Notes: generated from the sequence alone by a model not told the origin. Shown: positions 1 to 8,704, counted from the stretch's first letter. The stretch is 64,000 bases of DNA from Rhizobiales bacterium Ga0077537 (GCA_001464955.1 LNEM01000008.1:1-64000); one strand, 5' to 3'. Numbers and translations are program-made.

Positions 1-227
1 ACTATGGTCGTCAATATGGACGTATCGATCCTGCCCCATGCCCGACCATCGCCGACCTGGAGCCAGGCCCGCAACGTGGGGGCGGCGCAGCGGTTACCCA
101 GAACCCTTCTCAAGTTCTTCTGCTCGGTGGGAGAGACGCGGCCGTCAATTTCCTGAAGAGCCAAAAACAGCTCTTCCGAAGCCCTGTTACAACGGATCAG
201 TAGCTGCCGGGCGTGTTGTTCTTCCAT
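1..227 (-). CDS. hypothetical protein, N-terminal part (runs off left edge)
   Basis: An open frame of 75 codons begins at an ATG at 227 and stays open to the window edge, so it is missing from the ORF track. A GGGAGG ribosome binding site lies four bases upstream of the ATG. The visible part starts MEEQHARQLLIRCNR and is charged and helical, with no signal peptide or membrane segment. I do not recognise a family. It is the last of four genes on the minus strand in a block less GC-rich than the rest of the window. The reading frame and ribosome site make it a likely gene; its function is unknown. Confidence 0.55.
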   Translation of the reverse strand, partial: MEEQHARQLLIRCNRASEELFLALQEIDGRVSPTEQKNLRRVLGNRCAAPTLRAWLQVGDGRAWGRIDTSILTTI

Positions 228-336
228 GCTTGCCTCCCGCGAATGAAAAGCCGTTCCAAGCGCGCGCGCCCAAGATTATGGTGATCTCGCGGATGCGATC
301 GTGCCAGAGACGCGCGCTTGCGACACAACCATTTAG

Positions 337-636
337 TTACTGACGATCGGACTGGTACTCTCGATTCAAATCCAAAGCGCAATTCTGACATCTTTCAGCT
401 CCAGGCGGCCAAAACAAGCAACCGAGAGAACCATGGCGATACATAAGTAATGCGCCACAGCGTGGGCAGATTGCCGCGAAAGTACTGGCTGCGCCAGCAG
501 CGACAACTGCCATTGCCCATAGGCTGTGAAAACCGAAGACCGGAACTCCTCCGATCACCAGTACAAGTCCAATTCCCATGAGCGAGAGTGCGATAGCCCT
601 AACTCGAATGAAGTACCTATTGGGCGTCTGTCCCAT
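337..636 (-). CDS. small membrane protein with C-terminal zinc ribbon
   Basis: The 99-residue product has one long or two short hydrophobic segments at about residues 14-55, then a CPRCG ... CQNC pair about 30 residues apart. This arrangement is typical of a zinc-ribbon knuckle on the cytoplasmic side of a membrane anchor. The track extends the frame to a TTG at 723, but the ATG at 636 has a GAGG site close upstream and gives a length like that of the neighbour, so I prefer it. The gene at 770-1084 has the same layout (hydrophobic segments, CPRC, CPKCGLDL), so the two look like diverged paralogues. The role is unknown. Confidence 0.6.
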   Translation of the reverse strand: MGQTPNRYFIRVRAIALSLMGIGLVLVIGGVPVFGFHSLWAMAVVAAGAASTFAAICPRCGALLMYRHGSLGCLFWPPGAERCQNCALDLNREYQSDRQ

Positions 637-769
637 TTGGCCTCGACAATTGTTAGCCACGAAGGCGATGAAACGGTGATGTGAACTCAGGCTCTTCTTG
701 AAACGCGTCAACGTCGCTCGCAACTGGCTGGCGAAGCAGGTTATCGATTGAGGGGAAGGGGGGGGCTAG

Positions 770-1084
770 CTATCCAACGATTGTCGCTGTCTCCAAGTCG
801 AGCCCACACTTTGGGCAAGTCAATGGCACCCGGCCAACTGATCCGCCAAAACCGTCACGGCGAACCATTAAATTCCAACGACAGCGTGGGCATGGCACAA
901 CTTTCCCAACGAGTGGAGTAAAAAGCGTAGCGATGAGGAAGCCGCACGCTATCACAGCCAAATACCTCTCTGGAATTTTCCCTGCAAGTGCCGCGGTTAC
1001 CAGGAGACCGCTGGCCACTAGCGAAGCCCCAACCCCGAAGCGTTTCCATTTCGCTTGTCGGATCGCGCTTGTTACTGATTTCAC
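770..1084 (-). CDS. small membrane protein with C-terminal zinc ribbon (paralogue of neighbour)
   Basis: The 104-residue product has two hydrophobic segments at about residues 18-36 and 41-60, followed by CPRC and CPKCGLDLE about 25 residues apart. The ending matches the downstream gene (CQNCALDLN), which suggests an old tandem duplication. The only start in frame is a GTG at 1084 with no clear ribosome binding site, so the N-terminus is uncertain. No catalytic motif is visible. Zinc-ribbon membrane proteins of this size are common and mostly uncharacterised. Confidence 0.55.
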   Translation of the reverse strand: MKSVTSAIRQAKWKRFGVGASLVASGLLVTAALAGKIPERYLAVIACGFLIATLFTPLVGKVVPCPRCRWNLMVRRDGFGGSVGRVPLTCPKCGLDLETATIVG

Positions 1085-1161
1085 AATTGGTCACTTTCGA
1101 CTGTGGTGTTGCAAGGTCAGCCAACAGTGGCTGCTCGAAACGTTTCGTCCGTTACCACAAT

Positions 1162-1482
1162 TCAATCAGTCATGATATCCACATTGCCCCTATCGATACC
1201 TGCAGCAGTCAAGAATGTCTCAATGGCTACTCGCCGATGTTTCTCGTCTATTGGCAGGTACACAATCAGACTGTCATCTGAGTACTTTAAGTATGTTTGG
1301 ATCAGATAATAATACCCGTCGACTACAACTGCGGCACCCAAATAGTCATCCAGATCGTCTCGATCTCGCTTTGCGACCACACCAAACGAGTTGCAGAACC
1401 TACTGAAACCACCTCTCACCGTGAAGGCGACCGCAAAGCGCCGCCCTGATAAAGCGCTCACGTCCACCTGCTCGATGGGCAT
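1162..1482 (-). CDS. hypothetical protein
   Basis: The track gives 159 residues, but the first 53 are Arg/Gly-rich and not protein-like. The ATG at 1482 has GGAG eight bases upstream and begins MPIEQVDVSALSGRR, giving a 106-residue acidic protein. It contains aromatic and beta-rich stretches (VVVDGYYYLIQTYLKYSD) and no signal peptide or membrane segment. I do not recognise the family. It is followed on the same strand by the two zinc-ribbon genes and may share a transcript with them. Confidence 0.5.
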   Translation of the reverse strand: MPIEQVDVSALSGRRFAVAFTVRGGFSRFCNSFGVVAKRDRDDLDDYLGAAVVVDGYYYLIQTYLKYSDDSLIVYLPIDEKHRRVAIETFLTAAGIDRGNVDIMTD

Positions 1483-1947
1483 GTCAGTATCTCCGACCTC
1501 CAGCGACGGCACAGTTGCCGAGGCATCGGCACTGCAACCTGCCGCCCAACCGGATCCGCGGCCACTGCGGGCGATCCGACGGCGTACCCATAGACGCTCG
1601 GCCCATCGGCGAACCCGAGCGGGTCGGGCCGAATGTAACAAGGCTAGATCGTGTCACGCCGATTGCATGCCCGCAAGATTGCCAGCGCGCCAACTGGTAG
1701 CACTGCCCGTCCTGCCGAAGGCGGGCAAGCAAAATGGACCGCGCTTCGAAGGTGTGCGATCCCGGTGTGAGATCGGCCTGAGACGACGGCCCGCTCAGGC
1801 AAGCGACGTGGTTCATCGGCAGTGGCACGACGATCCTTCGGCGAATGGCGCTTCCGCCCGAGCGCACCAGCGTGCCATACTTTCAAAAAACACGACGTCT
1901 GAACACGCGCAGGCAATGCGCGGACAAACGGGAGGGACTTGAGGGCC
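1483..1947. other. intergenic stretch, no supported gene
   Basis: This stretch lies between the divergent hypothetical gene and tctB. Open frames exist on both strands but are Arg/Ser-rich, overlap one another and lack ribosome binding sites. Promoters for the tct operon presumably lie here; I cannot point to one with confidence. Confidence 0.4.
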
Positions 1948-2562
1948 ATGCGCGTTCGAGCCGGGCAGGAGCTTGCCACAGGCCTGCTCTTCATTTTGAT
2001 CGGGGCCGGTGCGCTCTACATCGGCGCCGACTATCCGATGGGCACACCGCAGCGACCCGGAACCGGGGTGCTGCCGAAGATCCTCTCCTGGTGCCTCATC
2101 GGGACGGGCGGTGTCCTGCTGGCGCAGGCGGTCGTCCTCGAGGCAGGCGTCTTCAAGCGAGCGCTGCCCATTGTCCTCGGCGCGGCGCTGGCCGCCGCGG
2201 CCGTCGCGTTCGGAGCCCCGATGGTCGGGGCTGGACCAGCCTGGGCCGTGGTGCCGGCCGTCGTCGGCTTTCTCCTGCTCATGGACCGCCTCGTTCCCGG
2301 CACAGCGTGGCGGCCACTGATCGCCGTGACACTCGCCACTGTCGCTTTCGGCCTCACCATCGACGGGCTCGGCCTCATCGTCGCGATGGTCATCTCGCTC
2401 ACGATCTGCGCGCTCGGAACGCCCGAGACGCGATGGCCCGAGTACGTCGGGTTCCTGCTCATCATGATCGCGCTCGCCGTCGGGACATTCATCTGGCTGC
2501 TCGGCATGCCGATCCCCGTCTGGCCGGTGAAAGTGCCGGACTGGCTCAAGTTCCTTCGCTGA
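1948..2562 (+). CDS. tctB: TctB-family small membrane subunit of a tripartite tricarboxylate transporter
   Basis: The 204-residue hydrophobic protein has four to five membrane segments and the usual TctB opening (RAGQELATGLLFILIGAGAL). TctB is the small membrane subunit of TTT systems, which take up carboxylates or related compounds using a periplasmic binding protein and ion gradients. The ATG at 1948 is preceded by GGGAGGG; the track starts three codons earlier at a TTG. tctA follows 15 bases later and tctC after that, the standard B-A-C operon. The substrate cannot be read from the sequence. Confidence 0.88.
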   Translation: MRVRAGQELATGLLFILIGAGALYIGADYPMGTPQRPGTGVLPKILSWCLIGTGGVLLAQAVVLEAGVFKRALPIVLGAALAAAAVAFGAPMVGAGPAWAVVPAVVGFLLLMDRLVPGTAWRPLIAVTLATVAFGLTIDGLGLIVAMVISLTICALGTPETRWPEYVGFLLIMIALAVGTFIWLLGMPIPVWPVKVPDWLKFLR

Positions 2563-2577
2563 GGGGCGCATCGACGC

Positions 2578-4086
2578 ATGGAACTCGGGCAGGTCTTCTC
2601 AAATCTCGCACTGGGGTTCTCGGTGGCGTTCTCGCCGCTGAACCTCTTCTGGTGCTTTATGGGGGCATTCATCGGCACGGCGATCGGCGTGCTGCCGGGC
2701 GTCGGCCCGGTGGCCACCATGGCGCTGCTGCTGCCGATCACCTACTTCCTGACGCCCGAAGGCGCGCTGATCATGCTCGCCGGCATCTACTACGGCGCGC
2801 AGTATGGCGGCTCGACCACGGCAATCCTCGTGAACCTGCCGGGCGAGGCATCGTCGGTCGTGACGGCGCTCGACGGCTACCAGATGGCGCGACAGGGGCG
2901 TGCCGGGCCAGCCCTCGCCATCGCGGCCCTGGGCTCGTTCTTCGCCGGCACGGTCGCGACCTTCGCCATCGTGCTGGCGGCGCCGCCGCTGACGAAGCTC
3001 GCGCAGCAGTTCGCGCCGGCCGACTATTTCTCGCTGATGACGCTCGGGCTCGTCCTGGCCGTGGTGATGGCGTCGGGCTCGATCGTGAAGGCGATCGGCA
3101 TGATCTTCCTCGGCATGCTGCTGGGGCTGATCGGCACGGACGTCAACACCGGCAACACACGTTTCACGTTCGACATCGGCGATCTCTTCGACGGCATCGG
3201 CTTCGTCATCGTGGCGATGGGCCTCTTCGGCATCGGCGAGGTCATCAAGAACCTCGGGGACGTCGAGCGACGCGACCTCGTCTCGTCGAAGATCTCCGGC
3301 CTCATGCCGACGTGGGACGACATCAAGCGGTCGAGCATGCCGGTGGTGCGCGGCACGTTCCTCGGCGGCATCCTCGGCATCCTGCCGGGCGGCGGCGCGG
3401 TGCTCGGTTCGTTCGCGTCCTATGCACTCGAGAAGAAGATGTCGCCGACACCGGAGAAGTTCGGCACCGGCATGATCGAGGCCGTCGCGGGGCCAGAGGC
3501 CGCCAATAATGCCGCGGCGCAGACGTCGTTCATCCCCATGTTGACGCTCGGCATCCCGTCCAACGCCGTAATGGCGATGATGATTGGCGGCATGATGATC
3601 CACGGGATCGTGCCGGGGCCGCAGGTGATGGATCAGAAGCCGGGCCTGTTCTGGGGCATGATCGTCTCGATGTGGCTCGGCAATGCCATGCTGGTCATTC
3701 TCAACCTGCCGCTGATCGGCATCTGGGTGAAGATGCTGCTGGTGCCCTACCGGCTGCTCGCCCTCGCGATCCTGTTCTTCTGCTGCATCGGCGTCTACAG
3801 CCTCAACAATCTCTGGTCCGAAGCGCTGTTCATGGCGATGTTCGGGGTGCTCGGCTATGTGTTCATCCGGCTCGGATGCGAACCGGCGCCGCTGCTGCTC
3901 GGGTATCTGCTCGGGCCGCTGATGGAGGTCTACATGCGCCGCGCGATGCTGCTGTCGCGGGGCGATCCGATGGTATTCATCGAGCGGCCGCTGTCGCTGA
4001 CGTTCCTGCTCATCGCGCTCGTCGCGCTGATCCTCGTCATCCTGCCGAACATCCGGAAGACCCGCGAGCAAGCGTTCCAGGAATAA
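2578..4086 (+). CDS. tctA: TctA-family large membrane subunit of a tripartite tricarboxylate transporter
   Basis: The 502-residue protein has about ten to twelve membrane segments and the conserved glycine-rich TctA motifs near the N-terminus (GTAIGVLPGVGP and YYGAQYGGSTTAILVNLPGE) and mid-protein (GILPGGGAVLGSF, GPEAANNAAAQTSFIPML). It forms the transport channel of the TTT system. Length is normal for the family. It follows tctB closely with a GAGGGG ribosome site and precedes tctC, so all three are very probably one transcript. Confidence 0.95.
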   Translation: MELGQVFSNLALGFSVAFSPLNLFWCFMGAFIGTAIGVLPGVGPVATMALLLPITYFLTPEGALIMLAGIYYGAQYGGSTTAILVNLPGEASSVVTALDGYQMARQGRAGPALAIAALGSFFAGTVATFAIVLAAPPLTKLAQQFAPADYFSLMTLGLVLAVVMASGSIVKAIGMIFLGMLLGLIGTDVNTGNTRFTFDIGDLFDGIGFVIVAMGLFGIGEVIKNLGDVERRDLVSSKISGLMPTWDDIKRSSMPVVRGTFLGGILGILPGGGAVLGSFASYALEKKMSPTPEKFGTGMIEAVAGPEAANNAAAQTSFIPMLTLGIPSNAVMAMMIGGMMIHGIVPGPQVMDQKPGLFWGMIVSMWLGNAMLVILNLPLIGIWVKMLLVPYRLLALAILFFCCIGVYSLNNLWSEALFMAMFGVLGYVFIRLGCEPAPLLLGYLLGPLMEVYMRRAMLLSRGDPMVFIERPLSLTFLLIALVALILVILPNIRKTREQAFQE

Positions 4087-4146
4087 CTACCGCTCCGGTC
4101 GCACGGCGTGTGCGACCACCCCTACCAACGAAGAGAGGCCCGAAGC

Positions 4147-5118
4147 ATGAAACGTCGTGAATTCCTTGGCGCAGCCGGCGCCACGCTTGCCGCAAGCGCG
4201 CTCCCGCACACCGCAGCGCGGGCGGCCCAGTGGCCCGACAAGCCGGTCAAGTTCATCCTCCCCTACGCGCCCGGCGGCGCGACCGACTTGGTGGCACGGC
4301 CCTGGGCCGAGATGCTGACGAAGGCGTTCAACCAGCAGTTCGTGCTCGAGCATCGCGGCGGCGCGGGCGGCATGATCGGCACCGAGGCTGCGTCCAAGGC
4401 GGCGGCGGACGGCTATACGTTCCTGCTGACGCCGAATGCGACGATGACGGTGCTGCCGAACCTGCGCAAGACGCCCTACGACCCGATGAAGAGTTTCGAT
4501 CCCGTGGGGCGGGTCGGCGACCTCGTGACGGGCTTCGTCATCCATCCCTCGGTCGGGCCGAAGACGTTCAAGGAGATGGTCGAGTACGCCAAGAAGAACC
4601 CCGGCAAGCTCACCTACGGCTCGGCGGGCCTCGGCACCGCAACGCAGATGCGGCTCGAGATGCTGAAGTTCAAGGCCGGGATCGACATCCTGCATGTCCC
4701 CTACCGCGGCAGCGCCGACGCGCTCAACGACCTGCTGCCCGGCAATGTCCAGATGATGAACGAGATCAACGTGCTGCCGCACGTGAAGGCGGGCAAGCTG
4801 ATCCTGCTCAACATCAATCACTCGGCACGCAACCCGGATTTCCCGGACACGCCGACGCTGACCGAACTCGGCATGCCGGATGCCGACGTGCCCATCTGGT
4901 ACTCGGTGTGGGCGCCTGCCGGAACGCCGAAGGAGATCATCACCACGTTCAACGCCAAGATCGTCGAACTGGCGAAGGGCGACGACATGAAGGCCCGGCT
5001 ACGCGCGATCAATACGCAAGCGCCAATCCAGACGCCCGAAGAGATGCGCGCCTATCTCGAACTCGACTCGAAGCGCAACGCCGACCTGATCAAGACGGCG
5101 AACATCAAGCTCGAGTAG
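4147..5118 (+). CDS. tctC: TctC/Bug-family periplasmic solute-binding receptor
   Basis: The 323-residue protein begins MKRREFLGAAGATLAASA, a twin-arginine signal, and continues with the Bug-family hallmark (WPDKPVKFILPYAPGGATD). Bug receptors bind small carboxylates and deliver them to TctAB. The track starts 13 codons earlier, but the ATG at 4147 follows GAGAGG and begins exactly at the signal peptide. The gene ends the tct operon and is followed by a strong hairpin. The ligand is unknown; Bug receptors bind many different acids. Confidence 0.93.
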   Translation: MKRREFLGAAGATLAASALPHTAARAAQWPDKPVKFILPYAPGGATDLVARPWAEMLTKAFNQQFVLEHRGGAGGMIGTEAASKAAADGYTFLLTPNATMTVLPNLRKTPYDPMKSFDPVGRVGDLVTGFVIHPSVGPKTFKEMVEYAKKNPGKLTYGSAGLGTATQMRLEMLKFKAGIDILHVPYRGSADALNDLLPGNVQMMNEINVLPHVKAGKLILLNINHSARNPDFPDTPTLTELGMPDADVPIWYSVWAPAGTPKEIITTFNAKIVELAKGDDMKARLRAINTQAPIQTPEEMRAYLELDSKRNADLIKTANIKLE

Positions 5119-5155
5119 CCGCGGCGATACACCCGCGGGCGGGCAAGCGAGCGAC

Positions 5156-5181
5156 GGGCCGCGCAGGCGACTGCGCGGCCC
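5156..5181 (+). terminator. hairpin after the tct operon
   Basis: A perfect 11-bp stem, GGGCCGCGCAG with CTGCGCGGCCC, closes a GCGA loop 38 bases after the tctC stop. There is no T-run, so it may act as a terminator or as an mRNA-stabilising stem. Confidence 0.5.
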
Positions 5182-5205
5182 TCGCGAGGCGCATGAGCGG
5201 GGGCC

Positions 5206-6132
5206 ATGCCGGGCGGCGTGTTCAAAGGCATCGGGGAACGGCTCGGGCGAGCCGGCGGGGCAAGCGCAACTTGGCTCGGTAGTACGCCGGGCCTTGTTGC
5301 GACGATGGCGCTCGCGATGTTCGCGCTGCTCGCCATTTCGGCCTACGTCGACGGGACGCCCGAGCGTATTCCGTTCTTCGGGCTCTACGTGGGGCTTGGG
5401 GTGCTCACGCTGGCTGCACCCGTGATGCTCGTCTGGCTGCATCGCAGGCGCCAGCAGCGCGTCATCGACAAGATCCGCCGAATCTTCACGGTCGCCAGCG
5501 AGCAACTGGCCCAAGGCAACGATACGGCGGCCCGGCGGGCGCTTGCCTCAATTCGTCGCTGGGAGCAGCATTGGCGGCTCGGCGACAGCGTGACGTACCG
5601 GGCCGGGTATTCCGTCTTCGTGGTCGGCCTGACCACGCTCATCGCGGCGTCGCGCCTGTTCGTGCTGACGTTCGTCGGTGACCTCCAGCCGCCCGGCGAG
5701 CAGCGACCCACGGACTTCGCAGAGACCTTCCAGTACTACGCCGAACGCCCCATTGCGCTCTGGGCTCTTGCGTTTCTCGCATTCTCTGCCGGCCTGATGG
5801 CGACGACCCAACTGAAGGACCTGAAGGGGGCGCCATGGTCGACGTTCTACGGCGATCAACTGGCGGCGGTCCTCCGCGCGGGGCGCGGGCTGAGGGCCGC
5901 GCCCCGCGGCCGGAAGCCGTCTCGGACCGGCATCGTTTCGGATCGGGAGCTGCTCGGCCTGCCGCCGGTGTTCACGGCCGCCGAGTTGAAGCGCGCCTGG
6001 CTCACGCTCGTGCGCGAGTTGCATCCGGATCGCTTTCCTTTCGCCGATACGAGCGAGAAAGCCGCCAAGGACGCCGCCTTGAAGCGCGTCAATGCCGCGC
6101 GTGATCGGCTGGCGGGGCAGGTGGTGGAGTGA
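5206..6132 (+). CDS. membrane protein with C-terminal J domain
   Basis: The 308-residue protein has two hydrophobic segments near residues 27-45 and 52-75 and two more near 125-150 and 180-205. A cytosolic tail carries a J-like domain at about residues 245-305, with an intact HPD motif in VRELHPDRF and a terminal helix rich in Lys/Ala (AAKDAALKRVNAARDRL). J domains stimulate DnaK-type chaperone ATPase, so the protein may recruit DnaK to the membrane. The C-terminal position is that of DjlA-like proteins rather than classical DnaJ, but the rest does not resemble DjlA. The next gene is convergent, 36 bases away. Function is inferred from the J domain only. Confidence 0.65.
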   Translation: MPGGVFKGIGERLGRAGGASATWLGSTPGLVATMALAMFALLAISAYVDGTPERIPFFGLYVGLGVLTLAAPVMLVWLHRRRQQRVIDKIRRIFTVASEQLAQGNDTAARRALASIRRWEQHWRLGDSVTYRAGYSVFVVGLTTLIAASRLFVLTFVGDLQPPGEQRPTDFAETFQYYAERPIALWALAFLAFSAGLMATTQLKDLKGAPWSTFYGDQLAAVLRAGRGLRAAPRGRKPSRTGIVSDRELLGLPPVFTAAELKRAWLTLVRELHPDRFPFADTSEKAAKDAALKRVNAARDRLAGQVVE

Positions 6133-6168
6133 AGGGGTGGGGGCGCAGCCTACAAAAAGTGCAAGCTC

Positions 6169-6996
6169 CTATGGTATCGGATTTGCATGCTTATCGTCGA
6201 CGACTGCACCTAGTCCGCTCAAACGACGTGCTGCGCTCCGCTTTTGCTCCTCTGACAGCCCCTTTGAGGCAAGGAAACGGTAAGACGCTTCGTCCAGCGA
6301 GTTTTGAGACATATTGAACGCTACGTTGACGTCCTCATGGCCGAGATCGTCAACGTAGGTCTTATAAGCAAAGCCCGCGTGAACGGCCGCCGCGATCAAA
6401 GAGCCGTTGGCAACGTAGTCGGGACCCAGCGTCGTGCCGCAAGGGTAACTGCAGTTCAATTTCTCTGCCCGATGCTTGAGGCCGTAGCTTCCGCTGCGTC
6501 GATTGATTGTTTTCATCGGCACAATTAGCTGAACAAGAACCAAGCTGCGCAGGAACTCCTCGATCCCCTCATCGGAAAGGAGCCGTTCGCGCTCCACAAG
6601 AAACCGCGCGTGATGCTCCACCGCGCTCTCCCACTTGCTATCCGACTTCCTCATTGGCCGCCCGATCCCGTAGCCCCAATGCGTAAGCATTGGATGAGCG
6701 CCCATTACGGCGCGGATCGCGATCCGCCCAGCGGCAATGCAAAGTGGCCTTTCGTCGACATCGTGTCCCCGCTCGCGGAGGAAAGCTGAATACGCTCGCG
6801 CCGAAATCTGACAAGTCAGCTCACTGCCGGAGCCGACGGAGGCAAGCAATGATGCATGCGTATTGAAGCCGAGACCGCGTGCTATGGCTTCACTCAAGTG
6901 ACTTGATTTGATGCCCGGAAGCGCTTCGGCTACGTCGCGCTTGATCGCAGCGGCCGTGGCAGCGGTTATAGAAATGCACAGTTTGAACGTCAGCAT
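6169..6996 (-). CDS. hypothetical protein
   Basis: The 275-residue soluble protein starts at an ATG with GGAGG about eight bases upstream. The N-terminal region (AIKRDVAEALPGIKSSHLSEAIARGLGFNTHASLLA) resembles a short helical motif seen at the N-terminus of several uncharacterised accessory proteins that pair with glyoxalase-like domains. I am not sure of that link. No catalytic motif is obvious, and the base composition is less GC-rich than the flanking genes. It diverges from the gene at 7260, and both lie next to tRNA-Glu, which suggests acquired DNA. Confidence 0.55.
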   Translation of the reverse strand: MLTFKLCISITAATAAAIKRDVAEALPGIKSSHLSEAIARGLGFNTHASLLASVGSGSELTCQISARAYSAFLRERGHDVDERPLCIAAGRIAIRAVMGAHPMLTHWGYGIGRPMRKSDSKWESAVEHHARFLVERERLLSDEGIEEFLRSLVLVQLIVPMKTINRRSGSYGLKHRAEKLNCSYPCGTTLGPDYVANGSLIAAAVHAGFAYKTYVDDLGHEDVNVAFNMSQNSLDEASYRFLASKGLSEEQKRSAARRLSGLGAVVDDKHANPIP

Positions 6997-7259
6997 GACT
7001 GCATCCTCCTCGGTAGGCTGGCAGTCCGCCGATTACGCTGCAGCCTCAGAAAGAGATGCAGAGAAGTGCAAGTCTCGAATGAAGGACGTTTGACCCGGCG
7101 ACAGGTCTGAGGTGCCCAGCCTCGCGCTAGGTTCCGTTGAGTCGTCGGGCAAAGTCAAGACCTAGAAATCTGCAAGCGGTACTCATCGGCTCTTCAAACC
7201 AGCGAGAGCGAATCGGGATACCCATCAGCCGGATCGGCAAAGTATTTCAGGAGCGTCGG

Positions 7260-7895
7260 ATGAACTCGGCGTCGGCAGGCTTTTCACCCAACCAGCCAGA
7301 GCTGGCCAAGATTATTTTCAGCTTGGAGGAACTGGCGGACCTTAAGAGAGCGGCAACTCAAGAGCGGCCCTACGCGCAGAGACTGAGCGCAGGTCTCATC
7401 GTCCGCCTCCTCACCACAGCGAAAGGTGACGCGCCATATGTCCTCGACGCAATCGACGCGCTGGAAGGCGTGCGGCCGCACTCCAATATCAAGTCGGCCA
7501 GCCAGTTCCGATACCCGCCCTTGCATCCACTCTGGCATCGGCATTTTTTCGCCCCGCGCCACATGATGCGAAACGTAGGCGAGCGGTGGGGCATCGCGCG
7601 CGGTGAGGGGAATATTGACTTGGATCAGATGATCGGGGGTGTTGCCAACGAACACGGGCAAGATCCCGACATCTGGCCTGGAGTCCTCGCCCACGAATTC
7701 GTAGATGGGTACGCAGAACGCTCGCGGTCCCGACGCCTAACTGGTGACTGGATCGTCTTCGCCGAGTACGAGGGTAGCCGCTACTATCTTGATCTTGCCT
7801 CGCATGAGGAGGGTAAGGGAGAGCGCGCTGAACGCCTTCTGACCAAGCTCCGCAACTCAGCACTTGCCGAATTCTCTTTCGCATTCAGCGAGTAA
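7260..7895 (+). CDS. hypothetical protein
   Basis: The track starts at 7137, but the ATG at 7260 has a strong AGGAG site seven bases upstream, giving 211 residues (MNSASAGFSPNQPELAK...). The protein is soluble and acidic. Its C-terminal half contains LTGDWIVFAEYEGSRYYLDLASHEE, which reads like a small beta-rich domain. I do not recognise a family or catalytic residues. Codon use is less GC-rich than the core genes, as for the divergent neighbour, and it ends 45 bases before tRNA-Glu. Confidence 0.55.
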   Translation: MNSASAGFSPNQPELAKIIFSLEELADLKRAATQERPYAQRLSAGLIVRLLTTAKGDAPYVLDAIDALEGVRPHSNIKSASQFRYPPLHPLWHRHFFAPRHMMRNVGERWGIARGEGNIDLDQMIGGVANEHGQDPDIWPGVLAHEFVDGYAERSRSRRLTGDWIVFAEYEGSRYYLDLASHEEGKGERAERLLTKLRNSALAEFSFAFSE

Positions 7896-7940
7896 TCCGC
7901 TGCTCAGATCAATCTGCAAAATAGCAAAATGATATGAAAT

Positions 7941-8015
7941 TGGCGCGCCCTGCGGGAATCGAACCCGCCTTTGCAACGTGAAAGGCTGCCGTCCTAACCG
8001 ATAGACGAAGGGCGC
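7941..8015 (-). tRNA. tRNA-Glu(TTC)
   Basis: Reading the minus strand gives acceptor stem GCGCCCT with AGGGCGC, the D arm GTCTATCGGTTAGGAC, the anticodon loop CTTTCAC (anticodon TTC), a T arm with GGTTCGATTCC, and an encoded CCA end. The total is 75 bases. The gene forms the left border of the polysaccharide cassette. Confidence 0.95.
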
Positions 8016-8128
8016 GCGCGGGGCGGACAATAGGCATGGGGGGCGGGCTTAGCAAGCGCCGCGTGCGACTTTTCGAGAGGTTCGGACGAGAGGCCGCGCC
8101 CCCGTCCGGTGCCCGCCTAGCCGCGCCG

Positions 8129-8704
8129 TCAGAGTTGCAGCGCCGCCTCTCGCGCGAGGGCCCGAAAACGCTCGGCAAACGCGGCGCGGGCGGTTGGATC
8201 GCTCTCCGGCGGGAACCACGGCGCCCACTGGTTGCCGTCGAACGGGCCGATGATCGTCTCGAGGAAGGCGGTGTCGCCCGCCAGCGGAATGATGGTGTGC
8301 CACGCGGGCGCGCGTAGCCGTGTCATGCGGGCGCCGGGCCAGGGCCCTGCCGAGAGCACCACGGGCGTCACGACCGCGCCGTCGTCCGAGCAGTGCATCA
8401 CGACGAACTGGCCGGAGAGCGCCAGAAATGACTTCCCCGACTTGAAGTTGATGTGGGGATGGTCGCAGCTCGTCGGCGGCAGCGCGATGACCATCTCGTG
8501 CAGCGTGTCGGCCTCGCCGGTGTGCAGCATGAGGCGCGCGCGGCCGTTCGGCGCAGACTTCGCAGCGGTGATCACCGCCGCAATCTCGGCCGCGCCGACG
8601 GTGACCGGATCGGCCGCCGTCACCAGGACCGAGGACGTCCGCGGCGTGAACGGGCTGGCGCGACCCGCCACGATCTTCCGGCCGATCGCGTCGGGCGCGG
8701 TCAC
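8129..8704 (-). CDS. WbuC-family cupin metalloprotein
   Basis: The 191-residue protein has a cupin core typical of the WbuC family: DHPHINFKSGKSF, then a beta-rich LALSGQFVVMHC stretch, a WHTIIPL strand, and the closing FLETIIGPFDGNQWAPWFPPE. WbuC proteins occur in O-antigen and other surface-sugar clusters; their reaction is not established. The track starts at 8815, but a GTG at 8704 overlaps the upstream stop (GTGA), which fits translational coupling. It is the last gene of a minus-strand run Gfo/Idh - methyltransferase - FkbM - WbuC. Confidence 0.75.
   Translation of the reverse strand: MTAPDAIGRKIVAGRASPFTPRTSSVLVTAADPVTVGAAEIAAVITAAKSAPNGRARLMLHTGEADTLHEMVIALPPTSCDHPHINFKSGKSFLALSGQFVVMHCSDDGAVVTPVVLSAGPWPGARMTRLRAPAWHTIIPLAGDTAFLETIIGPFDGNQWAPWFPPESDPTARAAFAERFRALAREAALQL

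Noticed and set aside
37-343. 101-residue plus-strand ORF at the left edge
   Set aside because: Overlaps the better supported minus-strand gene with a ribosome site and is Arg/Pro/Ser-rich.
1391-1942. 183-residue plus-strand ORF before tctB
   Set aside because: Arg/Ala-rich, no ribosome site, overlaps the supported minus-strand gene and other open frames.
2599-4071. 490-residue minus-strand ORF
   Set aside because: Exact antisense of tctA, with extreme His, Asp, Glu and Arg content.
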